Source: Bacteroidales bacterium
GTDB lineage: Bacteria; Bacteroidota; Bacteroidia; Bacteroidales; UBA932
DNA length: 26,839 nucleotides
Direction: 5' to 3'
NCBI GenBank assembly: GCA_016295245.1
Contig: JAEDLO010000012.1
Span: forward strand, 1 to 26,839
Shown here one piece after another: positions 8,467 to 15,678 of this stretch. A model generated the notes under the pieces. The model saw only the letters and a list, made by a program, of their open reading frames with translations, did no database searches and was not told the DNA's origin. A program made the translations under genes and the position numbers. The first letter of the stretch is position 1; each line of letters starts with the position of its first letter.

Positions 8467-8891
8467 TAACCGATAGTTACGATATTTGCACCTTCAAGTA
8501 CTGAATCACCCTTTGCAACGTGGATGGCGGTGACGGTGCCGTCGCACTCGGCGAGGATTTCGTTCTCCATCTTCATAGCTTCGATGACGGCTACCTTCTG
8601 GCCGCGGGCTACGCTCTGGCCTTCCTTTACGTCAACGCTGATGATTACACCGGGAAGTGGTGAGGCGATGACCTTGCCTGCTCCGGCAGGCTTAGGTGCT
8701 GCAGGAGCCGCTGAGGCCTCTTTTGCGGCAGGTGCGGCTGCAGGTGCTGCCTGGACGGCAGGAGACACTTCGTTTTCGAGTTCTACGCTGTAGTTGACTC
8801 CGTTTACGTTTACGTCGGCAATCTTGCCTTCGATTCCGTTGACGGCAACGTTGTATTCCTTGCCGTTGATCTTGAACTTATACTCTTTCAT
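8466..8891 (-). CDS. mmdC: Biotin carrier subunit of methylmalonyl-CoA decarboxylase
   Basis: The 141-residue protein carries the biotin that shuttles CO2 from the carboxyltransferase to the membrane subunit. It has a short N-terminal domain (1-42), an Ala/Pro-rich flexible linker (about 43-72) and a C-terminal biotinyl domain with EAMKM, where K107 is the biotin attachment site. I chose the ATG at 8891, giving MKEYKFKINGKEY, because it matches the family N-terminus and overlaps the upstream stop as TAATG. An in-frame start further upstream at 8939 would only add residues overlapping the preceding gene. The downstream mmdB start overlaps its stop by one base. Confidence 0.93.
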   Translation of the reverse strand: MKEYKFKINGKEYNVAVNGIEGKIADVNVNGVNYSVELENEVSPAVQAAPAAAPAAKEASAAPAAPKPAGAGKVIASPLPGVIISVDVKEGQSVARGQKVAVIEAMKMENEILAECDGTVTAIHVAKGDSVLEGANIVTIG

Positions 8892-9268
8892 TATCTTGGT
8901 GATTTTCTGAAGTTGGACTGGTTCTTCCACCCCGAGCAATCGGTGCGGATGGTAATGATGCCGCTTTCCACATCGTGTACGGCGTCAGACAGATAGAGAT
9001 GGAGGGCGGTTGCAATGGCGGCCTGGGTCGCCGAACCGAGCTCGGCCTCGAGGGCCATGGCTATGGCGGCGGCGATTTCAGCCTCCTCTCCTCCCTTTGG
9101 AGTCTTAGGCTTTTTCTTAGGGCGCAGGCGCTTGAGCGCAGCCGAGAACTTGCCGGAGAAAATGCCTCCTGACAGGGTGTAGACGAAGTAGAGGATAATC
9201 AGGGCGGCGAACACTACGCTGACGCTGATAAGAGTCAGCGTCCAGCCGTGAGGGTCGATCTGGGCCAT
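8891..9268 (-). CDS. OadG-like small membrane subunit of the Na+ decarboxylase
   Basis: A 125-residue protein with one N-terminal membrane helix (about residues 9-30 from this start), a basic Lys/Pro stretch (KKKPKTPKGG) and an acidic, alanine-rich helix containing EAEIAAAIAMALEAEL. This is the layout of OadG/MmdD subunits, which help assemble the alpha, beta and biotin subunits at the membrane. I chose the ATG at 9268 because OadG proteins start a few residues before the helix. Alternative ATGs at 9316 and 9367 overlap the end of mmdA. The stop overlaps the mmdC start. Sequence conservation in this family is low, so assignment leans on topology and the operon. Confidence 0.8.
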   Translation of the reverse strand: MAQIDPHGWTLTLISVSVVFAALIILYFVYTLSGGIFSGKFSAALKRLRPKKKPKTPKGGEEAEIAAAIAMALEAELGSATQAAIATALHLYLSDAVHDVESGIITIRTDCSGWKNQSNFRKSPR

Positions 9269-9296
9269 CCTGTCGCTACCTGCCGTAAGAAGGAAA

Positions 9297-10859
9297 CTAA
9301 AGAGGGAGGTTGTCATGTTTCTTAGCCGGTATTTCCTGATGTTTGCCTTCGAGTGTCGCCAGGGCACGGATGATGCGGAACCTGGTGTTGCGAGGCTCGA
9401 TTACGTCCTCGATGTAGCCCTTCTGCGCGGCCTGATATGGGTTGCAGAACAGCTCATCGTACTCTTGTTTCTTGGCTTCTGTTATCTCGGCCTGCTTTGC
9501 AGGGTCGGTCTCCGCTTTGATTTCTTTGCCGTAAAGCACTCCGACTGCACCGTCGGCTCCCATCACGGCTATGTTGGCGCTAGGCCAGGCATAGTTGACG
9601 TCGCCCCTGAGCTGCTTGCAGCTCATCACGATGTGCGCACCACCGTAGCTCTTGCGCAGGGTAACGGTGACCTTCGGTACGGTTGCCTCGCCGAAAGCGT
9701 AGAGGAGCTTCGCTCCGTTGCTGATGACGGCTCCGTACTCCTGCTGGGTGCCCGGCAGGAAGCCCGGCACGTCCACGAGGTTTACCAGAGGGATGTTGAA
9801 GGCATCGCAGAAGCGCACGAAGCGGGCTGCCTTGCGCGAAGCGTTGATGTCGAGCACGCCGGCCAGCTGGCAAGGGTTGTTGGCCACTATGCCCACGCTG
9901 CGTCCGCCCATATGGGCGAAGCCAACGATGACATTCTTTGCAAAGTTCTTGTGGACCTCGAAGAATTCTCCGTCATCAACGATGCTTGCGATGACACCAT
10001 ACATATTGTATGGCTTGTTGGGATTGTCAGGGATGATGTCATTAAGGCTGTCGTCCATACGGTTGACAGGGTCGTTTGTCGGACGTTCTGGCGCGGTCTG
10101 CCTGTTGTTCTGAGGCAGGAAGCTGAGGAGTTTCTTGAGGGTCTCGATGCCTTCCTGCTCGCTCGCTGCGCTGAACTGCGCCACGCCGGACTTCTTGCTG
10201 TGGACATCGGCCCCGCCTAGCTGCTCCTGGTCTACCACCTCGCCGGTGACTGATTTCACGACTGACGGTCCGGTGAGGAACATATAGGAGGTGTTCTCGA
10301 CCATCAGGATGAAGTCGGTGAGGGCAGGGGAGTAAACCGCACCTCCGGCACAAGGGCCGAAGATGCCGCTGATCTGGGGTACGACGCCGCTGGCGAGGAT
10401 GTTCCTCTCGAAGATGTCGCCGTAGCCGGCAAGGGCGTCGATGCCCTCCTGGATGCGGGCTCCGCCGGAGTCGTTAAGGCCGATGACAGGGGCGCCGTTG
10501 CGCACCGCCATATCCATCACCTTGCAAATCTTCTCGGACATAGTCTTCGAAAGCGATCCGCCGTTGACTGTGAAATCCTGGGCGTAAACATAAACGAGCC
10601 TGCCGTCAATGGTGCCCTGTCCTGTCACCACTCCGTCTCCGTCAGTATGGCTTGCTTCCATTCCGAAGTTGGTGCAGCGGTGCTGGACGAACATATCGAA
10701 TTCCTCGAAACTGCCTTCGTCCAGAAGGAGGGACAGACGTTCGCGGGCCGTAAGCTTGCCCTTTGCGTGCTGAGCGTCAATGCGCTTCTGGCCTCCGCCG
10801 AGTTTCGCACTCTGGCGACGCTCGACGAGTTCTTTGATTTTATCTGTTTGTATGCTCAT
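9297..10859 (-). CDS. mmdA: Methylmalonyl-CoA decarboxylase carboxyltransferase (alpha subunit)
   Basis: This soluble subunit moves the carboxyl group of (S)-methylmalonyl-CoA to biotin, giving propionyl-CoA. The 520-residue protein is a two-domain crotonase-fold carboxyltransferase with KLTARERL near the N-terminus, SGGARIQEG (131-139) and GPCAGGAVYSPA (168-179) forming the first oxyanion site, and DVPGFLPGTQQE and SYGGAHIVMS in the second half. Propionyl-CoA carboxylase beta subunits share these motifs. The choice of decarboxylase rests on the adjacent OadG-like, biotin carrier and Na+-pump subunits. No biotin carboxylase gene is nearby, which also fits a decarboxylase. Methylmalonyl-CoA epimerase, often next to this gene in Bacteroidetes, is absent here. 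Confidence 0.93.
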   Translation of the reverse strand: MSIQTDKIKELVERRQSAKLGGGQKRIDAQHAKGKLTARERLSLLLDEGSFEEFDMFVQHRCTNFGMEASHTDGDGVVTGQGTIDGRLVYVYAQDFTVNGGSLSKTMSEKICKVMDMAVRNGAPVIGLNDSGGARIQEGIDALAGYGDIFERNILASGVVPQISGIFGPCAGGAVYSPALTDFILMVENTSYMFLTGPSVVKSVTGEVVDQEQLGGADVHSKKSGVAQFSAASEQEGIETLKKLLSFLPQNNRQTAPERPTNDPVNRMDDSLNDIIPDNPNKPYNMYGVIASIVDDGEFFEVHKNFAKNVIVGFAHMGGRSVGIVANNPCQLAGVLDINASRKAARFVRFCDAFNIPLVNLVDVPGFLPGTQQEYGAVISNGAKLLYAFGEATVPKVTVTLRKSYGGAHIVMSCKQLRGDVNYAWPSANIAVMGADGAVGVLYGKEIKAETDPAKQAEITEAKKQEYDELFCNPYQAAQKGYIEDVIEPRNTRFRIIRALATLEGKHQEIPAKKHDNLPL

Positions 10860-10899
10860 AACCTTCCAAGGTAATACCTACTAATTCAGAAATTGCTTG

Positions 10900-10907
10900 C
10901 GAAAATA
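10900..10907 (-). promoter_or_regulatory. Candidate -7 box for the mmd operon
   Basis: TATTTTCG on the minus strand (one mismatch to TAnnTTTG) lies 40 nt before the mmdA ATG in the 66-nt gap after the DUF4301 gene. No clear -33 TTTG is seen at the right distance, so this is a tentative call supported mainly by position. Confidence 0.35.
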
Positions 10908-10925
10908 CGAAAAAATTCGGAAATA

Positions 10926-12419
10926 TTATTGGTGAGCTTCGCGCAGCAGGTCAAGAACTACCTTGACCGGATTGAAGGTCTCGATTGGAACTTCCACGAA
11001 CAGAGTGTTCCAGTCGGACATCGAACCGTTCCAGAGGCCCGGCCTTTCAAGGGCGCGGAGCTCGCGGCCCTGGAAACTCTTGGAGCTTATCAGGCCGGTC
11101 TCCTCGTCAATGTGGTTGAGGAGATTGAATTTTTCGCCCTTGTAGTTCTTCAGGCAGCAGACCAGGTCAACCGGATTGAAGTGGGTGGCTGATTTGAGAC
11201 AGGCTACCGCGTGAGGATCGTCAGGGTTGATCTGAGCTCCCTCGAGTATCTGGAGCGAGGTCGAGCCGTCCTTGTCGCGGATGATGAAAGGACCGCCTCC
11301 CGGTTCACCTTCGTTCTTTACCATACCGCAGACCCTGATAGGCCTGTTGAGCTTGTCGCGGAGCTTCTCGACCCTGTCGCGGCAATCCTTCGGTTCAGGA
11401 ATTTCGACGCAGAGTTCGTCTTTGAGGAAGGTCTCGATTTCGTTGCAGAGCTCCTGACATTCAGGGGTTGAGAACGGGTCGTCCTGGTTCATGTTGAGGG
11501 CAGGGACGAAGCAGGCGTCGGAAATTTCGCTTCTGACCTCCAGTATCTGGTCCAGTGAGCAGAGGTAGCCGAAAATCTTGTCCCTGAGCTGCAGGGCGCG
11601 TCCCATAAGCACCTTCTTCCAGAGATAGGTGACAGGCTGCATCCTCTCAACGCATACATTGTCGATATTCTTGATTGAGACGAGTTCTTCGTCAAGCTTG
11701 TCGAGGTTGAAGATCAAGGCTCCGTGGCCTGCAGGTCTGAACAGTATGCTTCCGTCATCTTTGAGGAAAGGCTTTCCTTCAGAATCCACAGCCACCGTGT
11801 CGGTCTCCTTGTCCTGATAGGTGAAGCTGACATTATATTTTACTCCGTATTTCTTCTCGTACTTGTCTTTAATTGCTGCGAGCTCGGCTTCAAACAGATC
11901 CCTGTGCTCCGGCGAGATGGTGACGATTAGCTTGACGCTGCCGTCAGCATTGCGCATATATGCTTGACCTTCAACGAAATGCTCGGCGAGGGCGGTCCTG
12001 ATTTCATCAGGATAACGGTGGAACTTCAGCACTCCCTTAGGCTTGCTGCCGTAGGCGAGACCATCATCTGTGAGGAGCTTGCGGGCGCAGGTGCAAGGCT
12101 CGAAAGGTGCGGCTCCGAAGACCTCCGGGCAGTAGAAGGCGAACTTCTCGAGATTGTCGGCAAGCTTTCGTGTAGAGGCGTTTTCGCTCTCAAGGCCTGC
12201 GAAGATGTCCTTGAACATTCTTGAGGCCGCTCCGGAAGCCGGAACGAACTTGCATTTGCCCTTGACCTCGGCGCTGTCTGCGTACTCTGATGCTTCCTTT
12301 ATCTGCTCTTCTGAGAGGACTTCAATGCCGCGGCCGGGTGTGGCTGCAGCTTCGATTTTCAACCAGGGAAAGCCTTTGCGGAATCTTTCCAGCTGGGCGT
12401 TCATTGTGTTATTGTCCAT
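10926..12419 (-). CDS. DUF4301 family protein, nucleotidyltransferase-like
   Basis: A 497-residue soluble protein of the DUF4301 family, which has no established function. It shows, in order, PASGAASRM (60-68), KPKGVLKFH (126-134), TISPEH (167-172), an F-Q...D..GK stretch (199-216), RPAGHGAL (228-235) and KNIDNV (250-255). The same order of motifs (GGxGTRM, PKG, TS..T, F.Q..P....GK, PxGHG, NIDN) is typical of UDP-sugar pyrophosphorylases with a GT-A fold. I therefore infer a nucleotide-sugar or related nucleotidyltransferase; substrate and activity are unknown. Residues 360-497 look like a separate C-terminal domain. It follows pdxB by 21 nt in the recF operon. Confidence 0.8.
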   Translation of the reverse strand: MDNNTMNAQLERFRKGFPWLKIEAAATPGRGIEVLSEEQIKEASEYADSAEVKGKCKFVPASGAASRMFKDIFAGLESENASTRKLADNLEKFAFYCPEVFGAAPFEPCTCARKLLTDDGLAYGSKPKGVLKFHRYPDEIRTALAEHFVEGQAYMRNADGSVKLIVTISPEHRDLFEAELAAIKDKYEKKYGVKYNVSFTYQDKETDTVAVDSEGKPFLKDDGSILFRPAGHGALIFNLDKLDEELVSIKNIDNVCVERMQPVTYLWKKVLMGRALQLRDKIFGYLCSLDQILEVRSEISDACFVPALNMNQDDPFSTPECQELCNEIETFLKDELCVEIPEPKDCRDRVEKLRDKLNRPIRVCGMVKNEGEPGGGPFIIRDKDGSTSLQILEGAQINPDDPHAVACLKSATHFNPVDLVCCLKNYKGEKFNLLNHIDEETGLISSKSFQGRELRALERPGLWNGSMSDWNTLFVEVPIETFNPVKVVLDLLREAHQ

Positions 12420-12440
12420 AATTATGTGATATTTTGTGGT

Positions 12441-13475
12441 TTAAAAATAAAATTCTCTGCGGTATTGGTAAGAGTTCCTCAGTTCGGTGAAATCTTCCGG
12501 GCTCATCCTGAAGATGAAATCGTCGGTGAAGATAGGATAATTGTACTGGATAATCGAGGCTATCTGGCCCTGATGCTTGTCGTGCACGTCTATCTTGACT
12601 GCCTGATATTCTGCAATTTCGCTTGCAGGGAAAAAGCCGTAGAGCTCCTTGATGCCCAGGAAGCGCGCAATCGTGCGCACGGCCATCATCGTGCCCAGCT
12701 GCTTGCCCTGGAGGGAGTAGCCCGCGATGTGAGGAGTGGCTATGTCAACCACATCCATCAGCTCGCGATTGATTTCGGGCTCACCTGCCCAGGCGTCGAT
12801 AACCACGGGGCCGAGGCGCGGCATAGCCTCCATCAGGTCCTTCTCTACCACCAGTTCGCCGTGGGAGGTGTTGATGAAGAATGCGCCAGGCTTCATCTTT
12901 TGAAAGAATTCGGCATTCGCCATTCCTCTGGTGCTCTCGTTGAGCGGGACGTGGAGGGTGATCACGTCGGAGTTCTCCAGCAGCTGGTCAAGAGAGCAGA
13001 AGGATGTGTACCACTCTTCTTCCGATTTCGGAGGGTCATACCTGAGCGTCTTGAAACCGAGAGTACGCCCAGTCTCCTCGATGCGGCTGCCTACGTTACC
13101 CAGACCGATGATGCCTATGGTCTGGCCGCTGAGCTGGATGCTCTTGCGGGCGGCTATGCCGTATAGGGCGGAGAATACATAGTTCATCACCCCGCCGGCA
13201 TTGCAGCCGGAGGCGTTTTTGAAGAAGATTCCGTGCTCCTTGCAATATTGGACGTCGATGTTGTCCACGCCCACTGTGCTGGTGGCGATGACCTTTACGG
13301 AACTGCCTTCGAGCAACTCGGCGTTGCACTTGGTGCGTGTGCGAACTATCAGGGCTGTAGCATCGCGGACATCTTCAGCGCTGATGGAAGGACCGTCGCG
13401 GTATACTACTTCGCAATAGGGTTCAAAGACTCCTTCGGTGAAGGGAATGGAACTGTCAATTACTATTTTGCTCAT
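12441..13475 (-). CDS. pdxB: Erythronate-4-phosphate dehydrogenase-like protein, with an altered catalytic site
   Basis: PdxB oxidises 4-phospho-D-erythronate in the DXP-dependent route to vitamin B6. The 344-residue protein starts IVIDSSIPFTEGVFEPY, has the NAD-binding GLGNVG (124-129) with acidic D147 after the second strand, DAWAGEPEINR with catalytic E232, and TPHIAGYSLQGK with catalytic H249. It ends in a PdxB-type dimer domain with YQYRREF near the C-terminus. The residue that is normally the catalytic or substrate-binding arginine in the N-[TA]-S-R-G motif is histidine here (INTSHGEL, H205, codon CAC). That may alter or abolish the usual activity. The ATG overlaps the stop of the DUF721 gene as ATGA. 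Confidence 0.87.
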   Translation of the reverse strand: MSKIVIDSSIPFTEGVFEPYCEVVYRDGPSISAEDVRDATALIVRTRTKCNAELLEGSSVKVIATSTVGVDNIDVQYCKEHGIFFKNASGCNAGGVMNYVFSALYGIAARKSIQLSGQTIGIIGLGNVGSRIEETGRTLGFKTLRYDPPKSEEEWYTSFCSLDQLLENSDVITLHVPLNESTRGMANAEFFQKMKPGAFFINTSHGELVVEKDLMEAMPRLGPVVIDAWAGEPEINRELMDVVDIATPHIAGYSLQGKQLGTMMAVRTIARFLGIKELYGFFPASEIAEYQAVKIDVHDKHQGQIASIIQYNYPIFTDDFIFRMSPEDFTELRNSYQYRREFYF

Positions 13476-13804
13476 TTGAGTATCAATTGTGTGACGGGGC
13501 CCTTCACGCTTTCCGTGTCCGTGAAGAATTCGTCGTTTCTTGCTATGGAATTTATTTTCTGCAACAGCACGTCCTGCTGGAAGTGCAGTTGGCTTCTGAC
13601 AACGGACGAGGAAAGAGTGATGTAGAGTTTCCCGTCACGGAAGTAGCGCCGTACCGTAAACTCCGCAGCGCCGGAAGCCAGGTCCCAGGCCCTGAATATA
13701 CATCTTGAATTGAAGGCCTCCGCCATCCTGCCTTCCTTGAGGACTTCACGGATGAGGGTATTCATCCCCACCGCCTTTCTGAAAGGAAGCTTATTCGTCG
13801 GCAT
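13472..13804 (-). CDS. DUF721 (DciA-like) protein
   Basis: A 110-residue protein of the DUF721 family, typified by a core in which a helix with a conserved Trp (FRAWDLASG) is followed by beta strands (GKLYITLSSSVVRSQLHFQQDVLLQKIN). DciA proteins of this family help load the replicative helicase in many bacteria; whether this small form does so is inference. I chose the ATG at 13804, which overlaps the last 14 nt of recF and has AGGAGG 11 nt upstream. A longer reading frame would have to start with TTG at 13831. Position directly after recF and before pdxB is consistent with a replication or repair role. Confidence 0.8.
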   Translation of the reverse strand: MPTNKLPFRKAVGMNTLIREVLKEGRMAEAFNSRCIFRAWDLASGAAEFTVRRYFRDGKLYITLSSSVVRSQLHFQQDVLLQKINSIARNDEFFTDTESVKGPVTQLILK

Positions 13805-14894
13805 AGCTGAAGACGCCTCCTGCCGTCTCAATATGTTTTCTGTCGGAAGTCAGCGAATTGACTATTTCGCCCGAACGGCGACGGTCCGCATCTGTCAGGA
13901 AAATCTGGCCGAAGTCCCTGTCGCTCACCATTCTGAGCAGGTTTGAAACCCTGTCTATGTCGAGCTTGTCGAACAGGTCGTCCAGGAGCATTATCGGTGG
14001 AAAGCCGCAGCGCTCCTTCATAATCTCGTACTGGGCGAACTTGAGGGCCACGAGGAAGGATTTCTGCTGGCCCTGGGAGCCGCAGCGCCGTATAGGGTGG
14101 CCGTCCATCGTGAATAGAAAATCGTCCCTCTGGAGTCCGGCTCCGGTGTAGCGCAGGGCAAGGTCCCTGTCGCGGGTTGACCTCAGCTTGTCCTCCAGGT
14201 TGCCGGAGAGCAGGTCAGAACAGTATTCGATGTCAACGCTTTCCTTGCCTGCCGAAATCTCCTCGTAGTAATGGGCAACCAAGGGGCGTAGCTTCTCGGT
14301 GAATTCTGCCCTTGCGCGGCATATCGGGCGGCCGAGTGCTTCCAGCCTGATGTCGAAGGTCTCGAGCAGTCCGGCATCGCTGCAGCCTTCCTTCAGCAGC
14401 GAATTGCGCTGGGCAAGCAGGCGGTTGTATTGGATGGTTCCGTTCAGGTAGGATGGATCCATCTGGGAGAGTACGGAGTTGACGAACTTGCGTCGGAGTT
14501 CGCCGCTTTCGGATACCATCGCGCTGTCGGCAGGAGAGACCATCACTATGGGTATGAGGCCGATATGGTCGGAAATCTTCTTGTACGGGGAACCGTCGCG
14601 GCGCAGCTTTTTTTCTCCGCCGTCGCGCACCTGCATACTTATTTTAGTGCTCACGCCCGACGGCAGCTCATACTGGCCTGAGAGGGAGAATTCGCGGCAG
14701 CCGTGGCGGAAGTTGAACCTGTCGCTCGCGCTGAAAGCGCTTTTGGTCATCGAGAGATACCAGATGGCGTCCAGCAGATTGGTTTTGCCTTCGCCGTTTC
14801 CGCCCCGGATGCAGTTTATGTTTGGGGAGAACTCCAGTTCCTGGAGGGCAATATTGCGGAAATCTTGTATGACTATTTTCTTAAGCGTCGGCAT
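13791..14894 (-). CDS. recF: DNA replication and repair protein RecF
   Basis: RecF is an SMC-like ATPase that helps load RecA at gapped DNA. The 367-residue protein has a Walker A loop GGNGEGKT (31-38), the DFRN segment after the first strand, an ABC-type signature region GSQGQQKSFLVALK (about 276-289) and Walker B PPIMLLDDLFDKLD (about 302-315). Length is typical. It is the first gene of an operon continuing into DUF721, pdxB and DUF4301. Its ATG is only 4 nt downstream of a perfect -7 promoter element, suggesting a leaderless message. It is divergent from the TPR gene. No dnaA or oriC is seen beside it. Confidence 0.96.
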   Translation of the reverse strand: MPTLKKIVIQDFRNIALQELEFSPNINCIRGGNGEGKTNLLDAIWYLSMTKSAFSASDRFNFRHGCREFSLSGQYELPSGVSTKISMQVRDGGEKKLRRDGSPYKKISDHIGLIPIVMVSPADSAMVSESGELRRKFVNSVLSQMDPSYLNGTIQYNRLLAQRNSLLKEGCSDAGLLETFDIRLEALGRPICRARAEFTEKLRPLVAHYYEEISAGKESVDIEYCSDLLSGNLEDKLRSTRDRDLALRYTGAGLQRDDFLFTMDGHPIRRCGSQGQQKSFLVALKFAQYEIMKERCGFPPIMLLDDLFDKLDIDRVSNLLRMVSDRDFGQIFLTDADRRRSGEIVNSLTSDRKHIETAGGVFSYADE

Positions 14895-14898
14895 AATA

Positions 14899-14906
14899 CA
14901 AAGATA
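14899..14906 (-). promoter_or_regulatory. -7 promoter element of recF
   Basis: TATCTTTG on the minus strand fits TAnnTTTG exactly and is identical to the -7 box of the tRNA-Thr promoter. It ends 4 nt before the recF ATG, so transcription would begin at or next to the start codon. No clear -33 TTTG is present 19-21 nt upstream; that stretch is AT-rich. Confidence 0.6.
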
Positions 14907-14931
14907 TGGAAAATAATGATTAGTTTCTCAG

Positions 14932-14962
14932 TTGCTCGGATAAAGAATTTTATGTATTTTTG
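14932..14962 (+). promoter_or_regulatory. Bacteroidetes-type promoter of the TPR gene
   Basis: TTG at 14932-14934 is followed by a 20-nt spacer and TATTTTTG at 14955-14962, an exact match to the TTG / TAnnTTTG pattern with normal spacing. The following C also fits. The likely transcription start is near 14969, leaving a leader of about 34 nt before the ATG at 15003. Confidence 0.75.
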
Positions 14963-15002
14963 CAGACTATTATGCTAACCGGATATCAAAATTAAAATTT
15001 AT

Positions 15003-15677
15003 ATGGCAAAGAAAGTAAAAGAAATGGAAGAAGTACGCCAGGAGGCTATCGAGCAGACCGTATCGGCTACTGAGAAGTTCTACAACGAGAACAAGAAGAC
15101 CCTTTGGGGAGCTGTAGCAGCCGTGGTCGTAATCGGTCTTGGCATCCTCGGCTATCACAAGTTCATTTATCAGCCTAAATGTGCAGAGGCGATGGAGCAG
15201 GCATATCACGCTGAGGCAAGCTTCGCCGCAGGCGAGTGGGAGCTGGCCCTCAACGGTGACGGCAACAACCTCGGCTTTGCAGACCTGCTCGACGAGTACG
15301 GTGCAAAGGCAGGCAAGTCTCTGTACTTCAACGCCGGAGTATGCGAGCTCCAGCTTGGCAACTTCCAGAGCGCCATTGACTACCTCTCGAAGTACAAGAC
15401 CAAGGAACCTATCCTCGGCGCACGCGCGCTGGCCTGCAAGGGCGACGCATACGTAGGTCTCGAAAACTACCGTTCAGCTGTTGAATGCTTCGAGTCTGCT
15501 GTAAAGAAGGCCGACAATGTATTCGCAGCCACTTACCTCGTGAAGGCCGGTCTTGCTTATGAGGCTCTCGGAGACAAGGCTTCAGCGCTCAACTGCTACA
15601 AGAAAGTTGAAGACAGCTATCCTCAGTCAATCGAAGCATACGAAATCGCAAAGTATATAGCTAGAGTATCAGAATAA
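15003..15677 (+). CDS. Membrane-anchored tetratricopeptide repeat protein
   Basis: A 224-residue protein with a charged cytoplasmic N-terminus (1-33), one membrane helix (about 34-52, rich in Val/Ile/Gly/Ala) and a periplasmic TPR domain (about 62-220). Repeats are visible around SLYFNAGVCELQLGNFQSAI, CKGDAYVGLENYRSAVECF and AGLAYEALGDKASALNCY. The layout resembles YfgM-type scaffold proteins, which bind partners near the secretion machinery, but no specific partner can be named from sequence. It has its own strong promoter and is followed one base later by the yebC-like gene, so the two are probably one transcript. Confidence 0.85.
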   Translation: MAKKVKEMEEVRQEAIEQTVSATEKFYNENKKTLWGAVAAVVVIGLGILGYHKFIYQPKCAEAMEQAYHAEASFAAGEWELALNGDGNNLGFADLLDEYGAKAGKSLYFNAGVCELQLGNFQSAIDYLSKYKTKEPILGARALACKGDAYVGLENYRSAVECFESAVKKADNVFAATYLVKAGLAYEALGDKASALNCYKKVEDSYPQSIEAYEIAKYIARVSE

Positions 15678-15678
15678 T

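Noticed and set aside
9315..10220. Long plus-strand reading frame (301 codons) opposite mmdA
   Set aside because: It lies wholly antisense to a well-supported carboxyltransferase and has no family resemblance; long antisense frames arise from biased codon use.
14895..15002. Possible replication origin between recF and the TPR gene
   Set aside because: No cluster of DnaA boxes (TTATCCACA-like), no dnaA gene, and dnaN is 7 kb away; the gap is fully explained by divergent promoters.
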